Notes under the pieces: generated by a model
What the model saw: the letters and a program-made list of their open reading frames with translations, nothing else
What the model was told of the DNA's origin: nothing
Databases searched by the model: none
Program-made: the position numbers and the translations under genes
Shown here: positions 31,059 to 39,713 of the stretch, piece after piece
Layout of the letters: each line of letters begins with the position of its first letter
Numbering within the stretch: the first letter of the stretch is position 1
Origin: an uncultured bacterium
GTDB taxonomy: Bacteria > Verrucomicrobiota > Kiritimatiellia > CAIKKV01 > CAITUY01
Assembly: GCA_903895695.1 (NCBI GenBank)
Contig: CAITUY010000004.1
Coordinates: 1-62,033 of the forward strand
DNA: 62,033 nt
Direction: 5' to 3'

Positions 31059-32254
31059 GGTGTTTCCTCCGCATCCGGGCCTGGTCGGGCGGGCGCCTTG
31101 AGCAGTCGCACGCGCCGCGTGTCGAGCGGCAGGAACACGGTGAACGTTGTCCCCATGCCCGGCTCGCTGTGAACGTCGATGCGCCCGCCGTGGTCCTGGA
31201 TAATGCGCTGGACGATCATAAGACCCAGGCCGGATCCCTCCTTCTTCGTCGTGTAGTAGGGCTCGAAGATCCTGGTGAAGTCCTCCGGCGAGATGCCGGA
31301 GCCGTTGTCGCGGAACGCCACGGCAATATAGCGGTCGGACTCCTGTACGGCCACGCGCAGCAGTCCGCCGTGGGCCATGGCTTGCATGGCATTACGAATG
31401 ATGTTGAAGAAGGCTTGCTTGATCTGGTCCTTGTCGATGCGGATGGCGGGGAGCCCCTCCGGGCACTCGAGTTCTATGTATACGCCCCGGTCCTCGATCT
31501 CCTGCTTGAGGAGCGCCAGTGTTTCCCGCAAGACCCCAATCAGTGGGACCGCCGTGAGGTTGGGCGGCGCGGGTCGGAGGGCGCGCAGGAACTGCGTGAT
31601 GATCAGGTCCAGGCGCGTGACTTCGTTGCGGGCAATGGCGGCCAGTTCCAGCAGAGGCTCGCGGCGGGCGGATTCGAGACGCTTGAGTTCGCGTTCGAGC
31701 AACTGCAGGTGGATGGTGAGGGCGTTCAAAGGGTTCCCGATCTCGTGAGCGACCCCGGCGGCCAGCAGGCGGACCGCATTCAGCCGCTCCGACTCGAGTT
31801 GGCTCACCTCCTGTTCGCGGTCCCGCGTGACGTCGCGCAGGATGATCACGGCGCCTTTGGGGTCGCTGTCGCGAGCCGGCAGCGGGACGACGTAGAAGCT
31901 CAGGAACCGGTGCTCGGGGTAGGTGACCTCGATCTCGTGGCTGGAGAGTTTCGTCCATTCGCCGGCATCCAGGTTCAGGATGCGATCCCAGTCGAGATCG
32001 CGCAGGTAGCGCGTCATGGGTTTGCCGATCACCTCGTCGTGCGCGAAACCAATCAGGCTGCCGGATGCGCGATTCGCGTAGCTGATCCGGCCCCGGGCAT
32101 CTACGACCACGACGCCTTCCTGGATTGACTGGAAGATCGTCTCAAGCAAACCCTTTTCCTTTGCCAGGCGCAGAAAATGGGTCTGTACGCTTTCCGGGTC
32201 CAACCGATCCAGGCGCGCTATGAGTTTATCGAGGAATCCGGATTTCATGGTCAT
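31055..32254 (-). CDS. soluble PAS-domain sensor histidine kinase (NtrB-like)
   Basis: About 399 aa with no membrane helix, so a cytoplasmic sensor. A PAS domain (about 36-150; FQSIQEGVVVVDARGRISYANRA) precedes a HisKA domain with the phospho-acceptor in GVAHEIGNPLNAL. The HATPase domain shows N box NIIRNAMQAM, G1 DNGSGI and G2 GSGLGLMIV. ATG 32254 is chosen, with ATG 32248 two codons on; the upstream reading from 32308 adds a Cys/Met-rich segment unlike the family. It phosphorylates the regulator encoded by the overlapping next gene. The signal sensed is unknown. Confidence 0.92.
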   Translation of the reverse strand: MTMKSGFLDKLIARLDRLDPESVQTHFLRLAKEKGLLETIFQSIQEGVVVVDARGRISYANRASGSLIGFAHDEVIGKPMTRYLRDLDWDRILNLDAGEWTKLSSHEIEVTYPEHRFLSFYVVPLPARDSDPKGAVIILRDVTRDREQEVSQLESERLNAVRLLAAGVAHEIGNPLNALTIHLQLLERELKRLESARREPLLELAAIARNEVTRLDLIITQFLRALRPAPPNLTAVPLIGVLRETLALLKQEIEDRGVYIELECPEGLPAIRIDKDQIKQAFFNIIRNAMQAMAHGGLLRVAVQESDRYIAVAFRDNGSGISPEDFTRIFEPYYTTKKEGSGLGLMIVQRIIQDHGGRIDVHSEPGMGTTFTVFLPLDTRRVRLLKAPARPGPDAEETP

Positions 32255-32411
32255 TCTGCCGCAGCGACAATCTGGCGCGATGATAGCAAGCCACATAGGC
32301 AGGGGCAAGGGCGGGCAAGACGGCAGACTCCTTTTTGCGCTTTTGCGCGAGGCGATATAGGCCTAGAGTTTCCGGAGTTGAGCGGTCTTTGCGCGTGCCT
32401 GCCTGTACTGG

Positions 32412-32439
32412 TTGAAACTATGGCGGAACCCCGTATGTG
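32412..32439 (+). promoter_or_regulatory. candidate sigma-70 promoter for the GT39-like gene
   Basis: TTGAAA (32412-32417), 16-base spacer, TATGTG (32434-32439), about 30 bases before ATG 32470, in the 215-base divergent gap with the histidine-kinase gene. The -10 is imperfect. Confidence 0.4.
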
Positions 32440-32469
32440 TCGTTTCCAGTGTCTTGGCCGACTGACCCA

Positions 32470-33714
32470 ATGACCGAGCGTCAAGAGAAGCCAGAGGACG
32501 TTTTGTCCCGCCACCTGCCGTCCCTTCGGTCTGCTTGGACCAGCCTTTGGGCCCTTTTGGCTATTGCGGTGATTTGGCATGTCATAACCTTCAAGCCGCC
32601 GGCTTCTATCGGGCGCGATGAGGAAACCTACCGTGCCTATGCTCAGGCACTCGGCGAACATGGGTGGTCCGGTCTGAGGGAGATCATTCGCGAATGGCCA
32701 GACAACCCGGTGCTGAACGAGGGGCCGCTGCCCTACCGTCTTTTCTTCATCGTGCCCGGCATGTGGGTCTGCAAGTTGATGGGGGCCTACTCGGTCGCCA
32801 ACATGGCCCTATTGTCTTCCCTGTTCGGCCTTGGCTTCATCGTCGTTGCGCTTGTCTTGTTGCGGCGTTGGTTCGGTCCTGTCTACGGCTTCTTGATCGC
32901 ACTCTTGCTGGTTTTCTCCCCTCTGGCGTCCGCCCTCTCGCGTCGGGGATTGCAGGACACCTGCTTCGCCTTCGTTGCCACGGCGACCGTGCTGGTTTTC
33001 GATCGTTGCTGGCGGCAGCGTCGCCGGTTGGACGTCTGGTTGCTTGGGTTAGTACTGCTGGCAGGTTTCCTGACAAAGGAAACCATGGTCTTCCTCTATC
33101 CGGGTTTTGTGCTTGCCGGCTTCTGCTATGCCCGGAGCGGCGAACGGTTCAATACCCTCGTCGTCCTGCCGTTCATCCTTGCGCCGCTGATGTGCCTGGC
33201 GGTAGTCAGTTGGGTGAGCGGCGATCTGTCAACGGCGCTCCGGACCTATCGGTTCTACGCCACAATGCAGGAACAGATTCCGTATGCGCTCAAGTTCCAG
33301 GCTGGGCCCTGGTTTCGTTATGGGGTCGATTTGACCCTTCTGTCCCCTTTGGCCGTTCTCCTTGCCCTGATTGGTGCCAGCAGTTCGCGTAGCGATCAAA
33401 GTCACGCCCGCGGAACGAATTTGGCCTTCAGCTATCTTCTCGCGGGCCTCGCCGTCTTCAGTCTGCTGCCAATCGTCAACGTGCGTCTCGTCCTGTTTCT
33501 CGAGCCGTATATCCTCGCGTTCACATCGATCGGAGTCCTTTCGATTGCCACGCGCCTGTTCACCACTATCAGGTTTCAACTGGCAGCCGTAGCGCTGCTG
33601 ACGGCCCTGGTCCTCTGGAGCGAGGTCGCTCAATTCGATTCGATCTTCAATAAGGCCGATGTCTATGACCCCGTAACCGCCACTCTTATCAAAGCTGCCG
33701 GTTTTGTGCGGTGA
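32470..33714 (+). CDS. GT39/ArnT-like membrane glycosyltransferase (GT-C fold)
   Basis: 414 aa, with about ten hydrophobic helices. The first extracytoplasmic loop has the acidic pair in GRDEETYRAYAQAL, where GT-C enzymes such as ArnT and protein mannosyltransferases keep a catalytic Asp/Glu. It would transfer a sugar from a polyprenyl-phosphate donor to lipid or protein in the periplasm. It is shorter than ArnT because it lacks the large C-terminal periplasmic domain. ATG 32470 has only a weak Shine-Dalgarno; GTG 32437 is possible. It is divergent from the two-component system. Confidence 0.75.
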   Translation: MTERQEKPEDVLSRHLPSLRSAWTSLWALLAIAVIWHVITFKPPASIGRDEETYRAYAQALGEHGWSGLREIIREWPDNPVLNEGPLPYRLFFIVPGMWVCKLMGAYSVANMALLSSLFGLGFIVVALVLLRRWFGPVYGFLIALLLVFSPLASALSRRGLQDTCFAFVATATVLVFDRCWRQRRRLDVWLLGLVLLAGFLTKETMVFLYPGFVLAGFCYARSGERFNTLVVLPFILAPLMCLAVVSWVSGDLSTALRTYRFYATMQEQIPYALKFQAGPWFRYGVDLTLLSPLAVLLALIGASSSRSDQSHARGTNLAFSYLLAGLAVFSLLPIVNVRLVLFLEPYILAFTSIGVLSIATRLFTTIRFQLAAVALLTALVLWSEVAQFDSIFNKADVYDPVTATLIKAAGFVR

Positions 33715-33732
33715 GGCGATAGCCTGGGGATT

Positions 33733-33749
33733 CGCGAAGCGCATTCGCG
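33733..33749. terminator. hairpin between convergent genes
   Basis: CGCGAA, loop GCGCA, TTCGCG lies in the 95-base gap between the GT39-like gene (plus) and the CsgG-like gene (minus), a place where a bidirectional terminator is expected. The stem is only 6 bp and U-tracts are poor. Confidence 0.35.
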
Positions 33750-33809
33750 GCGGTTTGATGCCAGTCGTGACGGCGGGAATGCGCGGACGCGGGATCCTAG
33801 CCCAGTCCG

Positions 33810-34772
33810 CTACTTTGTCGGCAAGGCATCCGGGGCCACGAGCCATTGGCCGCGATCAAACCCGGAGCCTTGCACGGGCTGGGCATACGAGATCTTCTCG
33901 TCAACGCGGTTCACCTTGAGGGTGCCGACCAAGTGGCCGGGGACAAACGTCAGCACGTCGCCGGTGGCCGGATCGGTTACCGGTTCGGCCGGTGCCCGCA
34001 CCGTGTAGACGGCGCCCTGTTTGAACCCACGATCCGTCCCGCCGTTGAGAAGGATGAACCCTTCACGGGACCCGCACACCATGGGCCGCCACAGGTTCTT
34101 GGGCATGTCCTTGACGACTTGCCGCACGCCGTGCCGGATGGCGACCAGGGTTGCCTTGCCGAGCGGAGTCTTGAAGAAGATGTCCCCGCCAAAGGAGATC
34201 CCTTTGTACTCGCCTTCGGCATAGGCCTCCCGCGCCCTCACAAGGCCGGTGCTGTTGACTGAACTGATGATCTGGCCGGTCTCAATGTCCACGATCGTCA
34301 GCGTGATGGCCACGCGGGCGTTGTTGCCCCGACCGAAGAATAGGAAGTTCCGAATCGCCATGGACAGGCCGCCACCGCCGGTTTGCGAGAAATCGTTGAC
34401 CACCCCTCGGATCATGAACTGGGCGTTCTTCATCCGGCCCACCGTCGTTTTGCCTTCGTTGCGGAACAGAGGGGTCTTCTGCCGATCGATCTCGTTAACC
34501 AGGCCCTGAAAGTGTTCGCGTTCGACCACCGTGAACCGGCGGGAGCCGACGAGTTCGGAGACGAGGAGATCCGCCATTCCGTTGCCGAGTTGCCACTGCC
34601 CGGAGAACCCCGAGCGGTTTTCGAAGGAACTCACGGCGACGACCGGCAGCAACTCGTCGTCCGGGGCCGGTGGGATCGAATCCACGTGCGACATGACGCA
34701 CCCGGCTGCCGCAAGGAAACCGGCCGTCAACAAGCCCAGGCGACAGACTCCTGCCCAACGGATAGACGTCAT
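33810..34772 (-). CDS. CsgG-like outer-membrane lipoprotein
   Basis: 320 aa. The lipoprotein signal ends LAAAGC. The first 220 residues match the CsgG/HfaB family: VVAVSSFENRSG, ADLLVSELVGSRRFTVVERE, then an INEQ-like and amphipathic region, and VAITLTIVDIETGQIISSV. CsgG forms the pore that secretes curli subunits; many CsgG-like lipoproteins in other phyla have no curli genes, and none are seen here. A C-terminal extension (about 225-320) is beta-rich (GSREGFILLNGGTDRGFKQGAVY), resembling a small SH3-like or FlgT-C-like domain. The start is ATG 34772, and the frame stays open upstream within the MFS gene. Confidence 0.85.
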   Translation of the reverse strand: MTSIRWAGVCRLGLLTAGFLAAAGCVMSHVDSIPPAPDDELLPVVAVSSFENRSGFSGQWQLGNGMADLLVSELVGSRRFTVVEREHFQGLVNEIDRQKTPLFRNEGKTTVGRMKNAQFMIRGVVNDFSQTGGGGLSMAIRNFLFFGRGNNARVAITLTIVDIETGQIISSVNSTGLVRAREAYAEGEYKGISFGGDIFFKTPLGKATLVAIRHGVRQVVKDMPKNLWRPMVCGSREGFILLNGGTDRGFKQGAVYTVRAPAEPVTDPATGDVLTFVPGHLVGTLKVNRVDEKISYAQPVQGSGFDRGQWLVAPDALPTK

Positions 34773-34804
34773 GGCCGTGCTTGTACACCAAGCCCGGCGG
34801 CAGC

Positions 34805-35992
34805 TCAAGGCGATGTTGCGGCGCGCTGCGGCGGGATTGTCCGGCTCCGCATCCACAACAGCAGGAACCCCATCAGGAAAGGGCAGAGCGTGGAGGTCGA
34901 TAGGCCCCAGCGCAGGTCGGATCTGTCGGCCACCCAGCCGACGGCCCAGGGCATGACCACGCCGCCGAGGTTGCCGAACGCGGCCAGCAGGCCGAACATT
35001 GACGCGCCCCCCTGGGGGAATCGGTCGGCTGCAACGCCCAGCGTGCTGGGCCAGAGCGCGCTGCCCGTGACGCCCACGGCCATGCAGGCGGCGAGGGCCA
35101 CGCCCGGCCACGGGGCAAAACTCCCGGCCGCCAGCAGCGCCGTCGAGCCCCAGCAACACGCGAGCAGGAGGGTGAAGGCGCCGACCCGGTGGCCCGCCAT
35201 GCCGATGCCCATGCGTCCCACGGCCATGGCGAGCGAGAAATAGAGCAGGGACAATCCGCTGGTCCACTGGGAGAACCCGAGCGTGGTTTCGGCGTAGGCC
35301 GGGAGCCATTGCGCCAGCCCGGCCTCGGTGGCGCCACCCAGGAAGAGAGCGGCCAACGTTACGAGAAAGAATGGCTGGCGCACGAGCAGCCGCAGCCGCG
35401 TCCGGGTTTCCCCCTGGGCAACCAGGGGCGGAAGGCGCAGCTTCACGAAGGCGAGGGTCACCAGCACCGGCAGGATCGTCATCCACAGGGACAGGGCGCG
35501 CCAGCCGAGTCCGTGCCGCAGGGCCAGGGCACCTGCCAGCACCGTGCACACTGCCCCGGTGCAATAGAACGAATGAAGCCAGTTCATGGCCACCGTGCGC
35601 CGCTCCGGCTGGAGCGCGCAGACGAGCGGGCTAAGAACCATGTCGAGAATGCCGGCGCCTACCCCCATCACGAACACGGCGGCGCAGGCCGCCCCGTAGC
35701 CCGGTGCGATTCCGAGCAGGGCCAGGCCGAGGGCGATCAGCCCGTTGCCGGCGACCGTGAAAGGCCGGGCGCCCCAGCGGTCGGCCAGCGGCCCGCTCAG
35801 CAGAATGCCGCCCACGAGTCCCGCAAACGTAACGGCGCCCAACCGGCCGAGTTGTTCGTTGGTCAACCCCGCGGCCCCGCCCAGGTCGATGCGCAGCGTG
35901 GTCAGGAACACGGGGACAAGGTTAATGGCGACCGCCAAGCACATCATGGCGGCATAGTGAACGCCGAGGGCATAGGCGGTGTAACGGTTCAT
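34805..35992 (-). CDS. major facilitator superfamily transporter
   Basis: 395 aa with twelve predicted membrane helices in two halves. The loop-2 motif of the family is visible as LSGPLADRWGARP. The substrate cannot be read from the sequence; the overall look (short loops, Gly/Ala-rich helices) resembles sugar or fucose-type permeases such as FucP/NarK relatives. It lies 32 bases upstream of the CsgG-like gene on the same strand and probably shares its transcript. ATG 35992 is preferred over an in-frame start at 36049. Confidence 0.85.
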   Translation of the reverse strand: MNRYTAYALGVHYAAMMCLAVAINLVPVFLTTLRIDLGGAAGLTNEQLGRLGAVTFAGLVGGILLSGPLADRWGARPFTVAGNGLIALGLALLGIAPGYGAACAAVFVMGVGAGILDMVLSPLVCALQPERRTVAMNWLHSFYCTGAVCTVLAGALALRHGLGWRALSLWMTILPVLVTLAFVKLRLPPLVAQGETRTRLRLLVRQPFFLVTLAALFLGGATEAGLAQWLPAYAETTLGFSQWTSGLSLLYFSLAMAVGRMGIGMAGHRVGAFTLLLACCWGSTALLAAGSFAPWPGVALAACMAVGVTGSALWPSTLGVAADRFPQGGASMFGLLAAFGNLGGVVMPWAVGWVADRSDLRWGLSTSTLCPFLMGFLLLWMRSRTIPPQRAATSP

Positions 35993-36129
35993 GGTTGATA
36001 TCCCGAAGCGGCGCATTAGATCATGGCGCTGCACCGCAATCAACGCCACAAACCAGCCGTTTGACCGGCATGGCGTGGCAGGCTACCATGCCCACCGTCT
36101 GTGAACAGACAGCCGACGGATGATAGACC

Positions 36130-38322
36130 ATGACAGCACGCGACAGCCAGAATCCCGGCGACGCCGCACCGACGGAAGCAGAAGAAGAGCTTTCGGGAGT
36201 GGTGAACCGGGTCGTCTTCCACAGCGACGACACCGGGTACACGGTGTGCGGGGTCAAGGCTCGCGGGCACGCGGACGAGGTCATGGTGGTCGGGAATTGT
36301 CCCGCCATGTGGGAAGGCGAGACGCTCACGGCGGTCGGCCGCTGGACCCGGCACCGGCAGCACGGGCTGCAATTCCAGGCCCGACAACTCGCGTGCTACC
36401 CTCCGGCCACGGCCGAAGGCATCGAGCGGTTTCTTTCCAGCGGGTTGATCAAGGGCGTGGGACCCGTCATGGCCGAGCGGCTGGTCAAGGCCTTCGGGGC
36501 CGACACGCTCACGGTTATTGACCGCGAGTCGCGGCGGTTGCAGGAAGTCGAAGGCATCGGCCCCGTGCGGCGCGAACAGATCAAACAATCGTGGAACGAG
36601 CAAAAGTCGGTTCGCGACATCATGGTCTTCCTTCAGGCGCATGGTGTGGGCACGGCGCACTCGATGCGGATCTTCAAGCAATACGGCAACGAGTCCGTGG
36701 CCGTCGTGCGGGCCAACCCCTACCGCTTGTGCGAGGACGTTTGGGGCATCGGCTTCAAGACGGCCGACCGCATTGCCATGAGCCTGGGCGTTGCCCCTGA
36801 ATCCGACATCCGCGCCCGGGCCGGCGTTCTCTACCTGCTGCAGACGCTGTCCGAGGAAGGCCACTGCTACTGTCCACGCGACGATTTGATCGCCGCGGCC
36901 CAGCAATTGCTCGAGATACCCAGCGCGATCCTGGGGGAGGCGATCCGGTACGGCGTGGAGTCGGGCGCCCTGATCGATGAGCGCGGCAATGTGTTTCTGC
37001 GCGCCTTACAGGAGGCCGAGTCGGGTGTGGCCGCGACGCTGAGAACGTTGATGGAGTCAGCCGCGCCGTACCCGCCCATCCAGACCGAGAAGGCGGTTGC
37101 CTGGGCGGAGGAGCGTATGCACCTCTCGTTTGCGCCGGCCCAGCGTTCGGCGCTGACGATGTCACTGGCGAGCAAGGTGTCCATCATCACCGGCGGCCCG
37201 GGCGTGGGCAAGACGACGATCGTGCGCGCCCTGGTTGATATATTCAGGGCACGGAAATTGCGCACCGTGTTGGCCGCGCCGACTGGCCGGGCCGCCAAGC
37301 GACTGGAGGAAGCCACCCGCTCGGATGGCAAGACGATCCATCGCCTGCTGAAATACAACCCGTCGTCCAACCATTTCGAACACGGCCCGGGCAATGCGTT
37401 GGAAGGCGATGTCTTCATCCTCGACGAGGTGTCGATGATGGACATCCTGCTGATGAACGCGTTCCTGAGGGCATTGCCGAAGAGCGCCGTGCTGGTCTTG
37501 GTGGGCGATGCCGACCAACTCCCGAGCGTCGGTCCGGGCAACGTGTTGCGCGACCTGATCGAATGCGGCACCGTGCCCGTCACCAAGCTCGAGACCATCT
37601 TCCGGCAAGGCGCCCAAAGCGCGATCGTGCACAACGCGCACCGCGTGAACAGCGGGCAGCCGTTTTCCGTCGGCCAGGAGGGCGCGCTGGGCGATTTCTT
37701 CTTCGTCCAGGCCGAGACACCCGAGGACGTGATCCGCAAGATGCTCGACCTGGTCGTAAACCGCATTCCGAAGAAGTTCGGGTTCAACCCGATGACGGAT
37801 ATCCAGGTGCTGACGCCCATGCGCCGCAACGAACTCGGCAGCGAGAATCTCAACACGCTGTTGCAGGAAGCGCTCAATCCGGGCGGGCAGCCGGTCCGGC
37901 GGTTCGGTCGCCAGTACAAGGCGGGTGATCGCGTGCTCCAGGTCCGCAATAACTACGACAAGGACGTGTTCAACGGCGACATCGGGCTGATTGACCGGAT
38001 CGACGCCGAAGCCCAGCAGGTGACGGTGGACTACGACGGCCGGCGAGTGATCTACGAGTTGGACGAGCTGGACGAACTGGATCTGGCCTATGCGTGTTCC
38101 GTGCACAAATCGCAGGGCAGCGAGTACCCGGCCGTGGTGCTGCTCATGACGACCCAGCACTACAAGTTGCTGCAGCGGAACCTGCTGTACACGGCCATGA
38201 CCCGCGGCCGCAAGCTCGTGTGCCTGGTGGGGTCGACCAAGGCCGTGAACATTGCGATCCGCAACAACCACGTCGCCGATCGCCGCACGGCCTTGCGCGA
38301 GCGGCTGCAGTTGCGGCTGTGA
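36130..38322 (+). CDS. recD2: RecD2/TraA-type DNA helicase
   Basis: 730 aa, the usual RecD2 size. It is a 5'-3' superfamily 1B helicase not tied to RecBC. N-terminal OB-like and HhH regions (IKGVGPVMAERLVKAFG; VEGIGPVRREQIKQSW) are followed by the motor with Walker A GGPGVGKTT (about 355-363), motif II DEVSMMD, motif III GDADQLPSVGPG, and the C-terminal motif VHKSQGSEYPAVVL and AMTRGRKLV. All motifs are intact. It likely works in repair and replication-fork processing. It is transcribed divergently from the MFS/CsgG pair. Confidence 0.96.
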   Translation: MTARDSQNPGDAAPTEAEEELSGVVNRVVFHSDDTGYTVCGVKARGHADEVMVVGNCPAMWEGETLTAVGRWTRHRQHGLQFQARQLACYPPATAEGIERFLSSGLIKGVGPVMAERLVKAFGADTLTVIDRESRRLQEVEGIGPVRREQIKQSWNEQKSVRDIMVFLQAHGVGTAHSMRIFKQYGNESVAVVRANPYRLCEDVWGIGFKTADRIAMSLGVAPESDIRARAGVLYLLQTLSEEGHCYCPRDDLIAAAQQLLEIPSAILGEAIRYGVESGALIDERGNVFLRALQEAESGVAATLRTLMESAAPYPPIQTEKAVAWAEERMHLSFAPAQRSALTMSLASKVSIITGGPGVGKTTIVRALVDIFRARKLRTVLAAPTGRAAKRLEEATRSDGKTIHRLLKYNPSSNHFEHGPGNALEGDVFILDEVSMMDILLMNAFLRALPKSAVLVLVGDADQLPSVGPGNVLRDLIECGTVPVTKLETIFRQGAQSAIVHNAHRVNSGQPFSVGQEGALGDFFFVQAETPEDVIRKMLDLVVNRIPKKFGFNPMTDIQVLTPMRRNELGSENLNTLLQEALNPGGQPVRRFGRQYKAGDRVLQVRNNYDKDVFNGDIGLIDRIDAEAQQVTVDYDGRRVIYELDELDELDLAYACSVHKSQGSEYPAVVLLMTTQHYKLLQRNLLYTAMTRGRKLVCLVGSTKAVNIAIRNNHVADRRTALRERLQLRL

Positions 38323-38356
38323 CGTTGATTCATGTTCGCATTGACCCGCGACGAGA

Positions 38357-38656
38357 TCATGCGGATATCACAGTCTGTGACATCCTCGGCTGACCTGAAA
38401 TATTCAAAAGTGCGTTCGGTATTTTACAGAACAGGGTGTGGCCAAACGCGCTGACCTTCGATGGAGGGCGGCGCTCTGTCGCCGCCGCGCCTATCCAGTG
38501 AAGCAAGCCCGCACTCGCGGCGCGGGGTGTTGGGTATGGGCTGAGGAATGCCACGGCGACGCCAACCGCGGTCAGCAGGAGAAAGATGGCTGCCCGGCCA
38601 AGCGTGTTGCCTATTGCGCTCAGAATTGCGTCGGGAATGTTTGTGTGGTCGCTCAT
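38357..38656 (-). CDS. small putative membrane protein, doubtful
   Basis: 99 aa from ATG 38656. One hydrophobic helix (AAIFLLLTAVGVAVAFL) follows a polar N-terminus. The C-terminal third is translated from a dispersed GC-rich palindrome (38467-38486), which gives the peptide AAATERRPP, a common by-product of such repeats. There is no clear Shine-Dalgarno. It may be a real small protein that has been extended into a repeat, or no gene at all. Confidence 0.3.
   Translation of the reverse strand: MSDHTNIPDAILSAIGNTLGRAAIFLLLTAVGVAVAFLSPYPTPRAASAGLLHWIGAAATERRPPSKVSAFGHTLFCKIPNALLNISGQPRMSQTVISA
38467..38486. repeat. GC-rich palindrome GGCGGCG-N6-CGCCGCC
   Basis: A 7-bp perfect stem with loop CTCTGT. 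The same layout (GGCGG-type arm, six-base loop) recurs at 40949-40968. I recall similar intergenic palindromes as being abundant in some PVC genomes. Confidence 0.5.
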
Positions 38657-38831
38657 TCGTTGCCGGTTAGGGTTGCGGAGCGGAACGAAGCATGCCATGC
38701 GATGGCGTGCTGCCATCTGGGTTCCGCGTGCTTTGGTTCCTGTCCTTCATCATTGTTTGGCCTACGATCGAAGCATCCTGGAGTCGGGGGTGCGATCACG
38801 GTTGGTGGGGTAGCGAGAGGCAATATCGGCT

Positions 38832-39009
38832 AACCGCGAAGACGCGAAGGACGCAAAGATGTTGTGAAGTTTGTGCCGGCCGACGGAATCCGCCCACGCG
38901 CAACTGGGTTCGGAGTCACAGTTCGTGTCTGCCAGATGGAGACACACGTTACGCCTTGGCGCCACGCAGAACACCTCCATCCCTTCGCGATCTTCGCGTC
39001 TTCGCGGTT
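38832..39009. repeat. 178-bp element with terminal inverted repeats (AACCGCGAAGACGCGAAG)
   Basis: AACCGCGAAGACGCGAAG at 38832-38849 recurs as its exact reverse complement ending at 39009; similarity continues for about nine more bases inward. The interior has no convincing gene. The left arm resembles the CGCGAAGGACGCAAAG intergenic repeats of many Gram-negative genomes. The right end touches the stop of the toxin gene. Bases 38657-38831 to its left hold no gene that I can support. Confidence 0.65.
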
Positions 39010-39012
39010 CAA

Positions 39013-39345
39013 TCATCCTCTCGCTCTTCCACCAACTGCATTCGCACCCTGGAGTCGGTCTTGCCAGAGTTTCGGATCGCGCTTCGCATGGAAGACGGAC
39101 AGAATGACGACGCGCTCGTCATCTGCCACGAAGAAGACTTCGTATGGAAATCGGCGCGTGAGGGCTCGACGCACGATTCGGTGGACGAGAGGGAACTGCT
39201 CGGGGTTGCGGTGAACAGCACTGAATACGGAATCCACACAGCGCAGGAAGTCAGCCCCCAGGCCGGGAACTCGATCTTCATACCAGTCAAAGGCGCCTGC
39301 CATCTCCGCCTCGGCTTCGGGGCGGACGACAAGCCGGCGGATCAT
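39013..39345 (-). CDS. ParE/RelE-family toxin
   Basis: 110 aa. VVRPEAEAEMAGAFDWYEDRVPGLGADFLRCV and the later FPYEVFFVADDERVVILSVFHAKRDPKLW are typical of the ParE/RelE plasmid-stabilisation fold. ParE members poison gyrase and RelE members cut mRNA; the exact target is not clear from sequence. ATG 39345 has AGGAGC upstream and overlaps the antitoxin stop (ATGA). The C-terminal 15 or so residues run into the adjacent repeat, so the native end may differ. Confidence 0.9.
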   Translation of the reverse strand: MIRRLVVRPEAEAEMAGAFDWYEDRVPGLGADFLRCVDSVFSAVHRNPEQFPLVHRIVRRALTRRFPYEVFFVADDERVVILSVFHAKRDPKLWQDRLQGANAVGGRARG

Positions 39346-39563
39346 CTCCTGCTCCTGATCCGTTCCCGTACCATTCCCCAAGGGGATCCCTCGTCGGGGT
39401 TCTGATGATACGCATCCAGACGGTGGTCAAGTTCAGCCTTCTGCGCATCACTCAAGGCAATTTCTTCCGGCACCTCTGCGATGGTGTCCCAGATGTCCTC
39501 GACGAGTTGGATGCGTTCGGAAATGCTCAAGCCCAATACGTCTGATTTAACCAGTGTGTTCAT
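39342..39563 (-). CDS. antitoxin, addiction-module component family (TIGR02574-like)
   Basis: 73 aa. LSISERIQLVEDIWDTIAE with LSDAQKAELDHRLDAYHQNPDEGSPW is the recognisable antitoxin partner of ParE/RelE-type toxins. The C-terminal acidic/aromatic segment would wrap the toxin; the N-terminus should bind the promoter. It overlaps the toxin by four bases. A near-consensus promoter ends only nine bases before its ATG. Confidence 0.9.
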   Translation of the reverse strand: MNTLVKSDVLGLSISERIQLVEDIWDTIAEVPEEIALSDAQKAELDHRLDAYHQNPDEGSPWGMVRERIRSRR

Positions 39564-39572
39564 GACCGCACA

Positions 39573-39601
39573 ACTATACCAACCGATTTGGAATCATTCA
39601 A
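39573..39601 (-). promoter_or_regulatory. sigma-70 promoter of the toxin-antitoxin operon
   Basis: On the minus strand TTGAAT, 17-base spacer, TATAGT, then nine bases to the antitoxin ATG. The expected start site would leave a leader of only a few bases, so the mRNA is probably leaderless or nearly so. Confidence 0.6.
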
Positions 39602-39713
39602 TCTCTTGCTCCGAGCAATACAGTGATGCGATACCCGGACGGGGGCCGGACAGCAAGGAGCGGGAAACCGGCACCGGCGGCAGGGACCGCTTCCAATTCG
39701 GTCGGCGCGACTA

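Noticed and set aside
33810..35564. Reading the CsgG-like gene as a 584 aa protein
   Set aside because: The upstream part is an alternative frame of the MFS gene; ATG 34772 gives a proper lipoprotein signal.
38692..39405. 237-codon plus-strand frame across the inverted-repeat element and toxin gene
   Set aside because: It runs through repeat DNA and antisense to a recognisable ParE/RelE toxin.
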